Assembly: GCF_965222285.1 (NCBI RefSeq)
Contig: NZ_OZ244942.1
Location: forward strand, 2,046,001 to 2,110,000
Reading direction: 5' to 3'
Origin: Tepidicaulis sp002389665
GTDB lineage: Bacteria > Pseudomonadota > Alphaproteobacteria > Parvibaculales > Parvibaculaceae
DNA: 64,000 bases
Shown here piece by piece: positions 27,916 to 36,089 of this stretch. A program made the translations under genes and the position numbers. Positions within the stretch are counted from its first letter, which is position 1. Each line of letters opens with the position of its first letter. A model generated the notes under the pieces. That model worked only from the letters and a program-made list of their open reading frames with translations. It searched no databases and was not told where the DNA came from.

Positions 27916-27932
27916 ATGAATGATTCATTCAT
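27916..27932. promoter_or_regulatory. Perfect palindrome, probable operator of the second TetR
   Basis: ATGAATGATTCATTCAT is a perfect 17-bp palindrome around a central T. It lies between the divergent PQQ dehydrogenase and tetR genes, 15 bases before the chosen start of the former. It differs in sequence from the 1-8 kb sites, so it belongs to a different regulator. Confidence 0.72.
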
Positions 27933-28006
27933 ATATTGGCATCTACGCTCTCCCGGTCAAGTCTGATATATCGACCTATCAGCAACCCACCTCACCTGCG
28001 GGGCCC

Positions 28007-28690
28007 ATGCGCAAAAAATCTCCCGACCGGCTGGACGCCATTGTCGAAGCGGCCCTCACCTGCTTCTCCCAGGCCGGCTATGCCCGCACGCAAATGGCCG
28101 ATGTGGCGCGCGCCGCCCATGTTTCCGCCGGCACACTTTACCTTTATGCGGCAAGCAAGGAGGCACTGCTCCATCTTGCGGTGCTGAAAGCCGCCGGGGA
28201 GCCTCTGGAGGGGCTGGAGCTGCCTTTCGCCACGCAAGGACTGGAAGCGGTGAACGGCCTCATCCGCGGCATTGCGGGGGAAGAAGGGCTCTGGCCGGTG
28301 CTCACCAAGGCGCTGGAAAGTGACAAAACCCCGTCCCGCGCAGAGCTTCAGAGCATCGGCGCGGAGCTTTACGATCTTCTCGTCCCCATCCGCCGGGCCG
28401 TCTGGCTGCTCGACAAGCTGGTGCTCGACATTCCCGAGATCGACCAGACATACGCTGACGTGATGCGCGGGCGATATATTGCAGATCTTTCGGCATTGAT
28501 CGCGCGGCTGCCGGGCGCGGCCTCCCCCATGGAAGAGCGGCTGAAAGCGCGCATGGCCATCGAAATCATTTCCTGGGCCGCCATGCACCGGCGCAAGGAA
28601 AGCGAGCGGCACAGTTTCGCCCCCCTCAGCGAGGAAGACATCCGCCGAACGGCGACCGCCGCCTTCGCTGCCTCTTTTTTCAGCGCGTAA
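28007..28690 (+). CDS. TetR-family transcriptional regulator
   Basis: A 227-residue TetR protein. The HTH is at about residues 10-55 (IVEAALTCFSQAGYARTQMA, DVARAAHVSAGTLYLYAASK) and the C-terminal ligand domain resembles TetR_C-type regulators of exported oxidoreductases. ATG 28007 has GGGG upstream; longer starts lie closer to the operator and have no ribosome site. It is divergent from the PQQ dehydrogenase operon, with a perfect palindrome between. Likely represses that operon and itself until an inducer, perhaps the alcohol or sugar substrate, binds. Confidence 0.9.
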   Translation: MRKKSPDRLDAIVEAALTCFSQAGYARTQMADVARAAHVSAGTLYLYAASKEALLHLAVLKAAGEPLEGLELPFATQGLEAVNGLIRGIAGEEGLWPVLTKALESDKTPSRAELQSIGAELYDLLVPIRRAVWLLDKLVLDIPEIDQTYADVMRGRYIADLSALIARLPGAASPMEERLKARMAIEIISWAAMHRRKESERHSFAPLSEEDIRRTATAAFAASFFSA

Positions 28691-28869
28691 GAAAGCGCCC
28701 CTATCCCCCGATAGGCAGCGAGGCCTGCCTAAATTCCTATACCGCCACGTCTTTTTGCCGTTTTCACCTCCGGAATCCGCCCGCCATTTACCGGCGGTAA
28801 AGGCGCCTTCCTGTCTAATGAAGGTGAGATAGCGCCCGCACCGCGCGAGCGCCTTGGGGAGATGACATC

Positions 28870-29448
28870 GTGGCCCGGCCCGCTTTATTCGGTATCAAGA
28901 GGGATAAGTTCTCCCTCGACACGGTCCGCCTTTATACGCAAGTCCAGGTTCTGGAGCATCCGGAGCATCAGGACGCGTGCTACATCATGGAAGAATGGCA
29001 AAAGCTGCGCGATGAAGACCGCCTCCTTCACGCTCAGGACCTGCCCTCCAAAACCTTCGCCCGGCTGCTCCCCCGCCTCTACCTGCTGGAACCGGCGAAC
29101 GAGGCGGCGACCGACTGGCGCTTCCGCCTCGTCGGCACCGATATCGCCAATGCCTTTCCCGCCGACCCGACGGGCCGCGCGATCAGCGAGCTTTACGCAC
29201 CGGAAAAAGTACTCTCCAACGCCGCCGTCTACCGCGACGTGCTGGAGCATCTGCGCCCCGTCGTTACCAAGGGCCAGGTCGAAGGGCTCGACCGGGACTA
29301 CAAGATCGCGGAGTTCGTCCATCTCCCAGTCGCCATCGGCGAGAAGGACGAAAGAGTGCTGCTCGGCGGCGTCTTCGAGCATGGCTACGGCCGCCTGCCG
29401 CCCGCCTTCCCGAAAAAAGACAAGAAAAAAGAGCCGTCCGCTTCTTAA
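28870..29448 (+). CDS. PAS-domain protein (PAS_5 type)
   Basis: A 192-residue protein with one PAS domain over about residues 45-165: KTFARLLPRLYLLEP, DWRFRLVGTDIANAFPADPTG, ISELYAP, and a closing strand FVHLPVAIG...RVLLGGVFEHGYG. The C-terminus is a Lys-rich tail. It starts with GTG after GGGAG. It carries no kinase or other output domain; such single-domain PAS_5 proteins are common in alphaproteobacteria and their role is unknown. A hairpin spans the stop codon. Confidence 0.82.
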   Translation: MARPALFGIKRDKFSLDTVRLYTQVQVLEHPEHQDACYIMEEWQKLRDEDRLLHAQDLPSKTFARLLPRLYLLEPANEAATDWRFRLVGTDIANAFPADPTGRAISELYAPEKVLSNAAVYRDVLEHLRPVVTKGQVEGLDRDYKIAEFVHLPVAIGEKDERVLLGGVFEHGYGRLPPAFPKKDKKKEPSAS

Positions 29449-29460
29449 AAACCGGACGGC
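29433..29460 (+). terminator. Hairpin across the PAS gene stop codon
   Basis: GCCGTCCG pairs with CGGACGGC around a 12-base A/T-rich loop that contains the TAA stop. There is no U-run after it, so termination is only probable. Confidence 0.45.
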
Positions 29461-29505
29461 CCCGCTTCAATTTACCGCAGGCTGAAAAGCCCCGCGTGAG
29501 GCGTC

Positions 29506-29829
29506 TTACGCCTCTTTTTCGATCTGCTCAGCGGCAGCCACCAGCAATTCGGCCATCTGGCGGCGAATCTGATGGTCCGACTGATCGACGCCGGCCGCAT
29601 CGAAATCACCGCGCACCTTGCGGAAGACATCCTCTTCGCCCGCCTCTTCCAGGTCCGCTTTCACGACTTCGCCGGCATAGGCTTCCGCCTCCGCGCCCGT
29701 CTTGCCGAGCAGGCTTGCCGCCCACAAACCAAGGGCCTTGTTGCGCCGGGCCTGGGCCTTGAAGCGCAGCTCCGCGTCATGCGCGAATTTGTTTTCGTAA
29801 GCTTTCTCGCGATCGCTGAAGCTCGACAT
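29506..29829 (-). CDS. F1-ATPase inhibitor zeta subunit (DUF1476)
   Basis: A 107-residue, all-helical protein. SFSDREKAYENKFAHDAELR at the start is the conserved inhibitory segment of the alphaproteobacterial zeta subunit; KALGLWAA and the C-terminal helices (HQIRRQMAELLVAAAEQI) follow as in the family. In Paracoccus this protein blocks ATP hydrolysis by F1Fo. AAGGAG lies seven bases before ATG 29829. The gene is divergent from purC. Confidence 0.93.
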   Translation of the reverse strand: MSSFSDREKAYENKFAHDAELRFKAQARRNKALGLWAASLLGKTGAEAEAYAGEVVKADLEEAGEEDVFRKVRGDFDAAGVDQSDHQIRRQMAELLVAAAEQIEKEA

Positions 29830-30078
29830 ATCGGGTCTCCTTGGGAACAACTTTGACACAAATCTGCAAATCGGCGCTCTTGGGCGGCCTCTCCGCGCAG
29901 ATTAGCGTCAACCGGTTGATTTTCATATATATTTTGAGTGACAAGAGGGTCGTTGTGCAAGTCTGGGTCTTCGGGTACTTTCCGAGCCATTGAACGGGGC
30001 GGAATCGACGGCTGACCCGCCCCCGCCTTCCGGCATCCGCCGCCGTCGGACGGGTGCAAGTTGATTGGAATCACACAT

Positions 30079-30846
30079 ATGAACCGCCGCAGACGGGTTT
30101 ATGAGGGAAAGGCCAAGGTGCTTTATGAAGGCCCCGAGCCTGGCACCCTCATCCAGCATTTCAAGGATGACACCACTGCCTTCGACAACACCAAGCACGA
30201 GTTGATCGACGGCAAGGGCGTTCTGAACAACCGGATTTCGGAATATATTTTCACCCGGCTGAACGATATCGGCGTGCCGACCCATTTCATCCGCTCGCTC
30301 AACATGCGCGAGCAGCTGGTTCGTGAGGTCGAGATCATTCCGATCGAGGTCGTGGTGCGCAACGTTGCCGCCGGCTCCATCGCCAAGCGCCTCGGCATCG
30401 AGGAAGGCACGCCCCTTCCCCGCTCGATCATCGAGTTCTATTACAAGGCCGACGAGCTGCACGATCCCATGGTCTCCGAAGAGCACATCACCGCCTTCGG
30501 CTGGGCGACGCCCCAGGAGATCGACGACATCATGGCGCTGGCGCTCAGGATCAACGATTTCCTGACCGGCCTTTTCCTCGGCGTCGGCATCCGCCTCGTC
30601 GACTTCAAGGTCGAGTTCGGCCGTCTTTATGAAGGCGACATGATGCGCATCGTGCTCGCCGACGAAATCAGCCCCGACAGCTGCCGTCTCTGGGACATCA
30701 CCACCCAGGACAAGCTGGACAAGGACCGGTTCCGCCGCGACATGGGCGGCCTTGTCGAGGCTTATCAGGAAGTGGCCCGCCGCCTCGGTATTCTCTTCGA
30801 GAACGATCCGAAAAAGCGCACCGGCCCCACGCTGGTTAAATCGTAA
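30079..30846 (+). CDS. purC: SAICAR synthetase
   Basis: A 255-residue phosphoribosylaminoimidazole-succinocarboxamide synthase. RRVYEGKAKVLYEG is the ATP-binding N-lobe, VVRNVAAGSIAKRLG and LVDFKVEFGR...VLADEISPDSCRLWD are the two PROSITE-type signatures. It joins aspartate to CAIR in purine synthesis. ATG 30079 is used; an in-frame TTG lies 18 bases upstream. purS-purQ-purL follow after a hairpin. Confidence 0.97.
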   Translation: MNRRRRVYEGKAKVLYEGPEPGTLIQHFKDDTTAFDNTKHELIDGKGVLNNRISEYIFTRLNDIGVPTHFIRSLNMREQLVREVEIIPIEVVVRNVAAGSIAKRLGIEEGTPLPRSIIEFYYKADELHDPMVSEEHITAFGWATPQEIDDIMALALRINDFLTGLFLGVGIRLVDFKVEFGRLYEGDMMRIVLADEISPDSCRLWDITTQDKLDKDRFRRDMGGLVEAYQEVARRLGILFENDPKKRTGPTLVKS

Positions 30847-30852
30847 AAAGCG

Positions 30853-30882
30853 CCGGCCTCTTCCCCCAAAAGAAGAGGCCGG
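30853..30882 (+). terminator. Hairpin between purC and purS
   Basis: CCGGCCTCTTC and GAAGAGGCCGG form an 11-bp stem with an eight-base loop, six bases after the purC stop. A TCCCTTTCC stretch follows but no true U-run; it may act as a partial terminator or an RNA-stability element. Confidence 0.55.
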
Positions 30883-30939
30883 TCCCTTTCCGCTCCATCC
30901 GGCCTCCCCGGCCCGCGAAGACCCCTAAAAGGCTCGTAC

Positions 30940-31182
30940 ATGAAGGCTCGTATAATTGTTACGTTGAAAAACGGCGTTCTCGACCCCCAAGGCAAAGCAA
31001 TCGAACATGCGCTCGGCCAGCTCGGCTTCGGCGGCATCGGCGATGTGCGCCAGGGAAAATATTTCGAGGTCACTTTGAGCGAGCAGGACCCGGCCAAAGC
31101 CCGCGCCCAGCTTGAAGACGCCTGCAAGAAACTCTTCGCCAATACCGTCATCGAAAACTACGCGATCGAGCTCGACGTATGA
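30940..31182 (+). CDS. purS: FGAM synthetase subunit PurS
   Basis: An 80-residue PurS (MKARIIVTLKNGVLDPQGKA, VRQGKYFEV). It bridges PurL and PurQ in the three-part formylglycinamidine ribonucleotide synthetase found in alphaproteobacteria and Gram-positives. Its stop overlaps the purQ start (ATGA). Confidence 0.97.
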   Translation: MKARIIVTLKNGVLDPQGKAIEHALGQLGFGGIGDVRQGKYFEVTLSEQDPAKARAQLEDACKKLFANTVIENYAIELDV

Positions 31183-31847
31183 AATCCGCCGTTATCGTTT
31201 ATCCCGGCATCAACCGCGAACGCGATCTTGCCCGCGCGCTGGAACTGGTGACCGGCACCGCCCCTTACATGGTCTGGCATGACGATGCCGAAATCCCGGA
31301 TGTCGATCTCATCGCCGTGCCGGGCGGCTTTTCCTATGGCGATTATCTGCGCTGCGGCGCCATTGCCGGGCAGGCCCGCATCACCGCCGATCTGAAAAAG
31401 AAAGCTGCCAAGGGCGTGCGCGTCTTCGGTGTCTGCAACGGGTTTCAGATCCTCACCGAAATCGGCCTCCTGCCGGGCGCGCTCCTGCGCAATGCGCATC
31501 TGAAATTCGTCTGCAAGGAAGTGAAGCTGGAAGTCGCGAACAACCGCACCGCCTTCACGAACGCCTATACCCAAGGCCAGATCATCCGCTGCCCCGTCGC
31601 CCATCACGACGGCAATTATTTCGCCGACGAAGGCACGATCCGCCAACTGGAAGACGAGCACCGCGTCGTTTTCCGCTATGCGGAAGGCACGAACCCCAAT
31701 GGCTCCATCAACGACATTGCCGGCATTATAAATGAAAAAGGCAATGTGCTCGGCATGATGCCGCATCCGGAAAATCTGGTGGAACCCCTTCATGGCGGCC
31801 TCGACGGCCGCGGCATTTTTGAAAGCCTGTTGGAGACTGTTGCGTGA
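31179..31847 (+). CDS. purQ: FGAM synthetase glutaminase subunit PurQ
   Basis: A 222-residue class I glutamine amidotransferase. The nucleophile cysteine is in GVCNGFQIL, preceded by the oxyanion strand PGGFSYGDYLRCGAIA; the His-Glu pair is in MMPHPENL. It supplies ammonia to PurL. Its stop overlaps the purL GTG start by four bases (GTGA), so purS-purQ-purL are all translationally coupled. Confidence 0.97.
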   Translation: MKSAVIVYPGINRERDLARALELVTGTAPYMVWHDDAEIPDVDLIAVPGGFSYGDYLRCGAIAGQARITADLKKKAAKGVRVFGVCNGFQILTEIGLLPGALLRNAHLKFVCKEVKLEVANNRTAFTNAYTQGQIIRCPVAHHDGNYFADEGTIRQLEDEHRVVFRYAEGTNPNGSINDIAGIINEKGNVLGMMPHPENLVEPLHGGLDGRGIFESLLETVA

Positions 31848-34060
31848 TCCCCAACGAGATTGAAATCACCCCCGAGCTGGTTGCCGAACACGGGCTGAAG
31901 CCCGACGAGTATCAGCGTATCCTGGACCTGATCGGCCGCACCCCGACGCTCACCGAGCTCGGCATCTTCTCGGCCATGTGGAACGAGCACTGCTCCTATA
32001 AGTCCTCGAAGAAATGGCTGCGCACGTTGCCGACCAAAGGCCCGCGCGTCCTTCAAGGTCCCGGCGAAAATGCCGGCGTCGTCGATATCGGCGACGGGGA
32101 AGCCGTAGTCTTCAAAATGGAAAGCCACAACCACCCCTCTTACATCGAGCCCTATCAGGGCGCGGCGACGGGGGTCGGCGGCATCCTGCGCGATGTTTTC
32201 ACCATGGGCGCCCGGCCCATCGCGGCCATGAATGCGCTGCGCTTTGGCGCGCCCACCCATGAGCGCACCCGCCATATCGTTTCCGGCGTCGTTGCCGGGA
32301 TCGGCGGTTATGGCAATTCCTTCGGCGTGCCGACTGTGGGCGGCGAGGTAAACTTCGACCCGAGCTATAATGGCAACTGCCTCGTCAATGCGTTCGCCGC
32401 GGGCCTTGCCGACACGGACAAGATTTTCCTTTCCGAAGCCAAGGGCGTCGGCATGCCCATCGTTTATCTCGGCTCCAAGACGGGCCGCGACGGCATCCAC
32501 GGCGCGACCATGGCCTCTGCCGAATTCGACGATGACTCGGAAGAAAAGCGCCCCACCGTTCAGATCGGCGACCCGTTCGGCGAAAAGCTGCTGCTGGAAG
32601 CCTGTCTCGAACTGATGGCGACGGGTGCCGTCATCGCCATTCAGGACATGGGCGCGGCGGGGTTGACTTGCTCGGCCGTTGAAATGGGCGCGAAAGGCAA
32701 TCTCGGCGTCGAGCTCGACCTCGACAAAGTGCCCTGCCGCGAAGAAGGCATGACCGCTTATGAGATGATGCTGTCGGAAAGCCAGGAGCGCATGCTCATG
32801 GTGCTGCATCCGGAAAAGCAGGCCGAGGCCGAAGCCGTCTTCCGCAAATGGGATCTCGATTTTGCCGTTGTCGGCAAGACGACGGACGATCTGCGCTTCC
32901 GCATCTTCCGCCATGGCGATTTGATGGGCGATCTGCCGATCAAGGAACTGGGCGATGAAGCGCCTGAATATGACCGTCCCTGGGTGGAGACGAAACCGCC
33001 CGCCCCGCTCGACCCGGAAAGCGTGCCCGCGCCGAACGATCTCGGCGAGGTTTTGCTGAAGCTGCTGGGCTCGCCCGACATGTGCTCGCGCCGCTGGGTC
33101 TGGGAACAATATGACCATCTGGTGCAGGGCAATACCGTTGTGCGCCCGGGTTCGGACGCCGCCGTCGTGCGCGTAAAGGACTCCAACAAGGGCCTTGCCT
33201 TCTCGCTCGATGTGACGCCGCGTTATTGCACTGCCGATCCCGTTCAAGGCGGCAAGCAGGCGGTTGCCGAATGCTGGCGCAACATCACCGCCTCGGGCGC
33301 CGAGCCTTTGGCCGTTACCGACAACCTCAATTTCGGCAATCCGGAAAAGCCGGAAATCATGGGCCAATTCGTCGGCTGCATTAAGGGCATCGGCGAGGCT
33401 TGCGAAGCGCTTGCCTTCCCCGTCGTCTCCGGCAATGTCTCGCTTTACAACGAAACGAACGGCCAGGCGATCATGCCCACGCCCGCCATTGGCGGCGTCG
33501 GCCTCATCCCCGATCTCGGCAAAACCGCCACCACCGCCTTCAAGGGCGAAGGCGAGGCGATCTATGTGATCGGTGAAACGCTCGGCCATCTCGGCCAGTC
33601 CGTCTATCTGCGCGATATCGAAGGCCGCCGCGAGGGCCCTGCCCCGCATGTCGACCTCGGCGCGGAAAAACGCCACGGCGATTTCGTCCGCTCCCTCATC
33701 CGCTCGGCCCGTGTCACGGCGGTCCATGACGTCTCCGACGGCGGCCTCCTTATCGCCCTTGCCGAAATGGCGATGGCGGGCGGTATCGGCGCTGAGCTTG
33801 AGGCGGAAACGGACCTGCCGCTCCATGCCTGGGGTTTCGGGGAAGATCAGGCCCGCTACATCGTCACCATTGCCGAAGCCGGCGCAGGCGATCTTGAAAA
33901 AGACGCGGAAAAAGCGGGCATTCCGCTGACCCGGCTCGGGCGGACAGGCGGACGTGAATTGACACTGAGCGGCCAGCTCACCATATCATTGGATAAGTTG
34001 GCCCAGGCCCATGAGGGCTGGTTCCCGGCCTATATGGCCGCTCCCGATACCAACGCCTAA
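31844..34060 (+). CDS. purL: FGAM synthetase subunit PurL (small form)
   Basis: A 738-residue PurL of the short type that needs PurS and PurQ. Key blocks: SAMWNEHCSYKSSK near the N-terminus, FKMESHNHPSYIEPYQGAAT (ATP/Mg site), GGEVNFDPSYNGNCLVNA and the second AIRS-like half with AVTDNLNFGNPEKPEIM and VHDVSDGGLLIALAEM. Starts with GTG inside the purQ stop. A ribosome site is provided by TTGGAGA near the end of purQ. bolA follows 30 bases later. Confidence 0.98.
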   Translation: MIPNEIEITPELVAEHGLKPDEYQRILDLIGRTPTLTELGIFSAMWNEHCSYKSSKKWLRTLPTKGPRVLQGPGENAGVVDIGDGEAVVFKMESHNHPSYIEPYQGAATGVGGILRDVFTMGARPIAAMNALRFGAPTHERTRHIVSGVVAGIGGYGNSFGVPTVGGEVNFDPSYNGNCLVNAFAAGLADTDKIFLSEAKGVGMPIVYLGSKTGRDGIHGATMASAEFDDDSEEKRPTVQIGDPFGEKLLLEACLELMATGAVIAIQDMGAAGLTCSAVEMGAKGNLGVELDLDKVPCREEGMTAYEMMLSESQERMLMVLHPEKQAEAEAVFRKWDLDFAVVGKTTDDLRFRIFRHGDLMGDLPIKELGDEAPEYDRPWVETKPPAPLDPESVPAPNDLGEVLLKLLGSPDMCSRRWVWEQYDHLVQGNTVVRPGSDAAVVRVKDSNKGLAFSLDVTPRYCTADPVQGGKQAVAECWRNITASGAEPLAVTDNLNFGNPEKPEIMGQFVGCIKGIGEACEALAFPVVSGNVSLYNETNGQAIMPTPAIGGVGLIPDLGKTATTAFKGEGEAIYVIGETLGHLGQSVYLRDIEGRREGPAPHVDLGAEKRHGDFVRSLIRSARVTAVHDVSDGGLLIALAEMAMAGGIGAELEAETDLPLHAWGFGEDQARYIVTIAEAGAGDLEKDAEKAGIPLTRLGRTGGRELTLSGQLTISLDKLAQAHEGWFPAYMAAPDTNA

Positions 34061-34090
34061 GCAAGGCAGGCTCGGCAAAGGAGACAAGAC

Positions 34091-34327
34091 ATGGCCATGA
34101 GCGCCAAGGAAATCGAAACGCTGATCAAGGACGCCCTGCCGGACGCAACGGTGGAGATTCAGGATCTAGCAGGTGACGGCGATCATTATGCAGCCGTGGT
34201 CGTTTCCAAGGAATTCGAAGGCAAAAGCCGGGTGCAGCAGCATCAGATGGTTTACAAGGCCCTGCGCGGCCAGATGGGCGGCGCCCTTCATGCGCTGGCC
34301 CTGCAGACCTCTGCCCCCAATGCATGA
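34091..34327 (+). CDS. bolA: BolA family protein
   Basis: A 78-residue BolA/IbaG-like protein with ATVEIQDLAGDGDHYAAVVV and the HQMVYKALRGQMGGALHALA helix; the GDGDHY loop histidine and the HQMVY histidine are the cluster ligands in Grx-BolA complexes. AAAGGAG precedes the ATG. The next gene is its usual partner, a CGFS monothiol glutaredoxin, so both probably form a [2Fe-2S]-binding heterodimer. Confidence 0.94.
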   Translation: MAMSAKEIETLIKDALPDATVEIQDLAGDGDHYAAVVVSKEFEGKSRVQQHQMVYKALRGQMGGALHALALQTSAPNA

Positions 34328-34366
34328 AATTGGCGCATAAATCTCAGAGTTGAAAAGGACCCCGAC

Positions 34367-34711
34367 ATGAGCGAGCCCGAAGTTTTCAGCGCAATCCGCT
34401 CCGACATCGAAAACAACGACGTCGTACTTTTCATGAAAGGTACGCCGGTCTTCCCGCAATGCGGTTTCTCCAACACGGTCGTGCAGGTGCTCACCTATCT
34501 GGGCGTGCCCTTCAAAGGCGTGAACGTGCTGGAAACGGACGAGCTGCGCCACGGCATCAAGGAATTCTCGGATTGGCCGACCATTCCCCAGCTCTATGTG
34601 AAGGGCGAATTCGTGGGCGGTTGCGACATCATCCGCGAAATGTTCGAAAACGGCGAACTACGCGAATATCTCGCCGCCAAAGGCATCGAAGCCGAACCCG
34701 CGCAGCAGTAA
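34367..34711 (+). CDS. grxD: Monothiol glutaredoxin, Grx4 family
   Basis: A 114-residue monothiol glutaredoxin with the active site CGFS (FPQCGFSNTV), the KGTPVFPQ approach, WPTIPQLYVKGEFVGGCDI with the glutathione-binding TIPQ, and a closing helix. Family members carry [2Fe-2S] clusters with glutathione. It starts 39 bases after bolA and is followed by a strong terminator, closing the purS-to-grxD transcription unit. Confidence 0.95.
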   Translation: MSEPEVFSAIRSDIENNDVVLFMKGTPVFPQCGFSNTVVQVLTYLGVPFKGVNVLETDELRHGIKEFSDWPTIPQLYVKGEFVGGCDIIREMFENGELREYLAAKGIEAEPAQQ

Positions 34712-34731
34712 GCATTGCTGGTGTGAAACAC

Positions 34732-34760
34732 AAAGGGGCCTTCAAGGCCCCTTTTCTTTT
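34732..34760 (+). terminator. Terminator of the pur-bolA-grxD unit
   Basis: AAAGGGGCC, loop TTCAA, GGCCCCTTT followed by TCTTTT. Confidence 0.9.
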
Positions 34761-34786
34761 GCGTGGCCGTTACCCAGACCGCAGCT

Positions 34787-35173
34787 ATCACCCCGGTCGG
34801 GGGCCGGGGTGACGGTAGTAGGTGCAGGGGCGCAGTGCGTCCCAAACACGAAGACACACCGCCTCGCACCACAGGGACATATTTTCCTTAGACACATATT
34901 AGGCCCGTCACCCCGGGCTTGTCCCGGGGTCCACGCAGCGCTGCGGCAGGCGGAGACGCCGTTTGGCCCCCGGCTCGGGGGCCGGGGCGGGGTGACGTGA
35001 GCGGGTGCTGGGGGCGCGGGTGCGTCCCAAACGCGAAGACACACCTCCTCGCACCGCAGGGACGTATTTCCTTAGTCACATATGAGGCCGTCACCCCGGG
35101 CTTGACCCGGGGTCCATGCAGCCTCCGCATCCGGCACCACCGTCCCATAGATGCTCGGGTCAAGCCCGAGCAT
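34787..35173. repeat. Tandemly duplicated palindromic intergenic element
   Basis: No gene is seen between grxD and rpsD (about 550 bases). Two imperfect direct copies of roughly 150 bases are offset by 183-185 bases: GCGTCCCAAAC recurs at 34837 and 35022, GTCACCCCGGG at 34907 and 35090. Each copy is bounded by GC palindromes (34787-34813, 34907-34932, 34965-34988, 35090-35115), and ATGCTCGGG/CCCGAGCAT at 35151-35173 is a last one. It resembles a BIME- or MITE-like repetitive element. Confidence 0.75.
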
Positions 35174-35186
35174 GACGAGCGGAAAC

Positions 35187-35220
35187 AAAAAAAGCCGCGG
35201 AGCGAACCCCGCGGCTTTTT
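35187..35220 (-). terminator. Terminator of rpsD
   Basis: AAAAAAAGCCGCGG and CCGCGGCTTTTT with an eight-base loop; leftward transcription ends in seven T residues. The stem could also serve rightward transcripts. Confidence 0.9.
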
Positions 35221-35268
35221 CAATTTGCAATCGCGCGAAACTTAGCGCGAACAGAATTCCCCAGCGCG

Positions 35269-35886
35269 TTAGCGCGAATAGAATTCGATGATGAGGTTCG
35301 GTTCCATCTGCACCGGATAGGGCACATCGGCAAGCGCGGGCACGCGCACGAAGCTTGCCTTCATCTTGGAATGGTCGACCTCGATATAATCGGGCATGTC
35401 GCGCTCGGCGCTCTGGCTGGCTTCGAGCACGATCGGGTGCTGGCGCATACGCTCACGCACTTCGATGACATCGCCCACACGCACCCGGTAGCTCGGGATC
35501 GTGACGCGCTTGCCGTTCACGAGCACATGGCCGTGGCTGATGAACTGGCGCGCGGAGAACACGGTCGGCACGAATTTGGCGCGGTAGATCACCGCGTCGA
35601 GGCGGCGCTCCAAAAGACCGATGAAGTTCTCACCGGCGTCGCCCTTCATGCGCGTGGCTTCGTGATAGGTGCGCTTGAACTGTTTCTCGGTGATGTTGCC
35701 GTAATAGCCTTTCAGCTTCTGCTTGGCGCGCAGCTGAATGCCGAAGTCCGACAGCTTGCCTTTGCGGCGCTGGCCGTGCTGGCCGGGGCCGTATTCGCGG
35801 CGGTTGACCGGGCTTTTCGGGCGGCCCCAGATGTTTTCGCCCATACGCCGGTCGAGTTTATACTTGGAACTGATGCGCTTGCTCAT
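35269..35886 (-). CDS. rpsD: 30S ribosomal protein S4
   Basis: A 205-residue S4: MSKRISSKYKLDRRMGENIW, YGPGQHGQRRKGKLSDFG, the S4 RNA-binding domain RLDAVIYRAKFVPTVFSARQ with HGHVLVNGKRV, and the end NLIIEFYSR. S4 nucleates 30S assembly. AAGGA lies seven bases before ATG 35886. It is a single-gene unit as in many alphaproteobacteria, rather than in the alpha operon. The 203 bases upstream hold its promoter and no gene; autoregulation by S4 is possible but no pseudoknot could be verified. Confidence 0.98.
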   Translation of the reverse strand: MSKRISSKYKLDRRMGENIWGRPKSPVNRREYGPGQHGQRRKGKLSDFGIQLRAKQKLKGYYGNITEKQFKRTYHEATRMKGDAGENFIGLLERRLDAVIYRAKFVPTVFSARQFISHGHVLVNGKRVTIPSYRVRVGDVIEVRERMRQHPIVLEASQSAERDMPDYIEVDHSKMKASFVRVPALADVPYPVQMEPNLIIEFYSR

Positions 35887-36089
35887 CGCGGTTTCCTTGT
35901 CTTTATTTGTGTCAGGAAACGCGCCCTCCTCTGCTTCCCGAAGAAAGCCGACAGGGAGACGGTGCCAAGGCGCCTGGCCCTCCCGCGGGTGCGTAAATGC
36001 CCGCGGGCCCGGCTGCGAAAGCCAGACCCGCAAGGAACGGGCTGGGTTTACACCGCCCCTCCACGTAAGTCAATTGGCCAAAAGGGCCC

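Noticed and set aside
31790..33826. A 678-codon open frame on the minus strand opposite purL
   Set aside because: purL on the other strand is certain; the antisense product has no family features and arises from codon bias.
34742..35245. Several 65-110-codon frames in the grxD-rpsD gap
   Set aside because: They translate the palindromic repeats themselves (the same CGARRCVF peptide appears twice) and have no ribosome sites.
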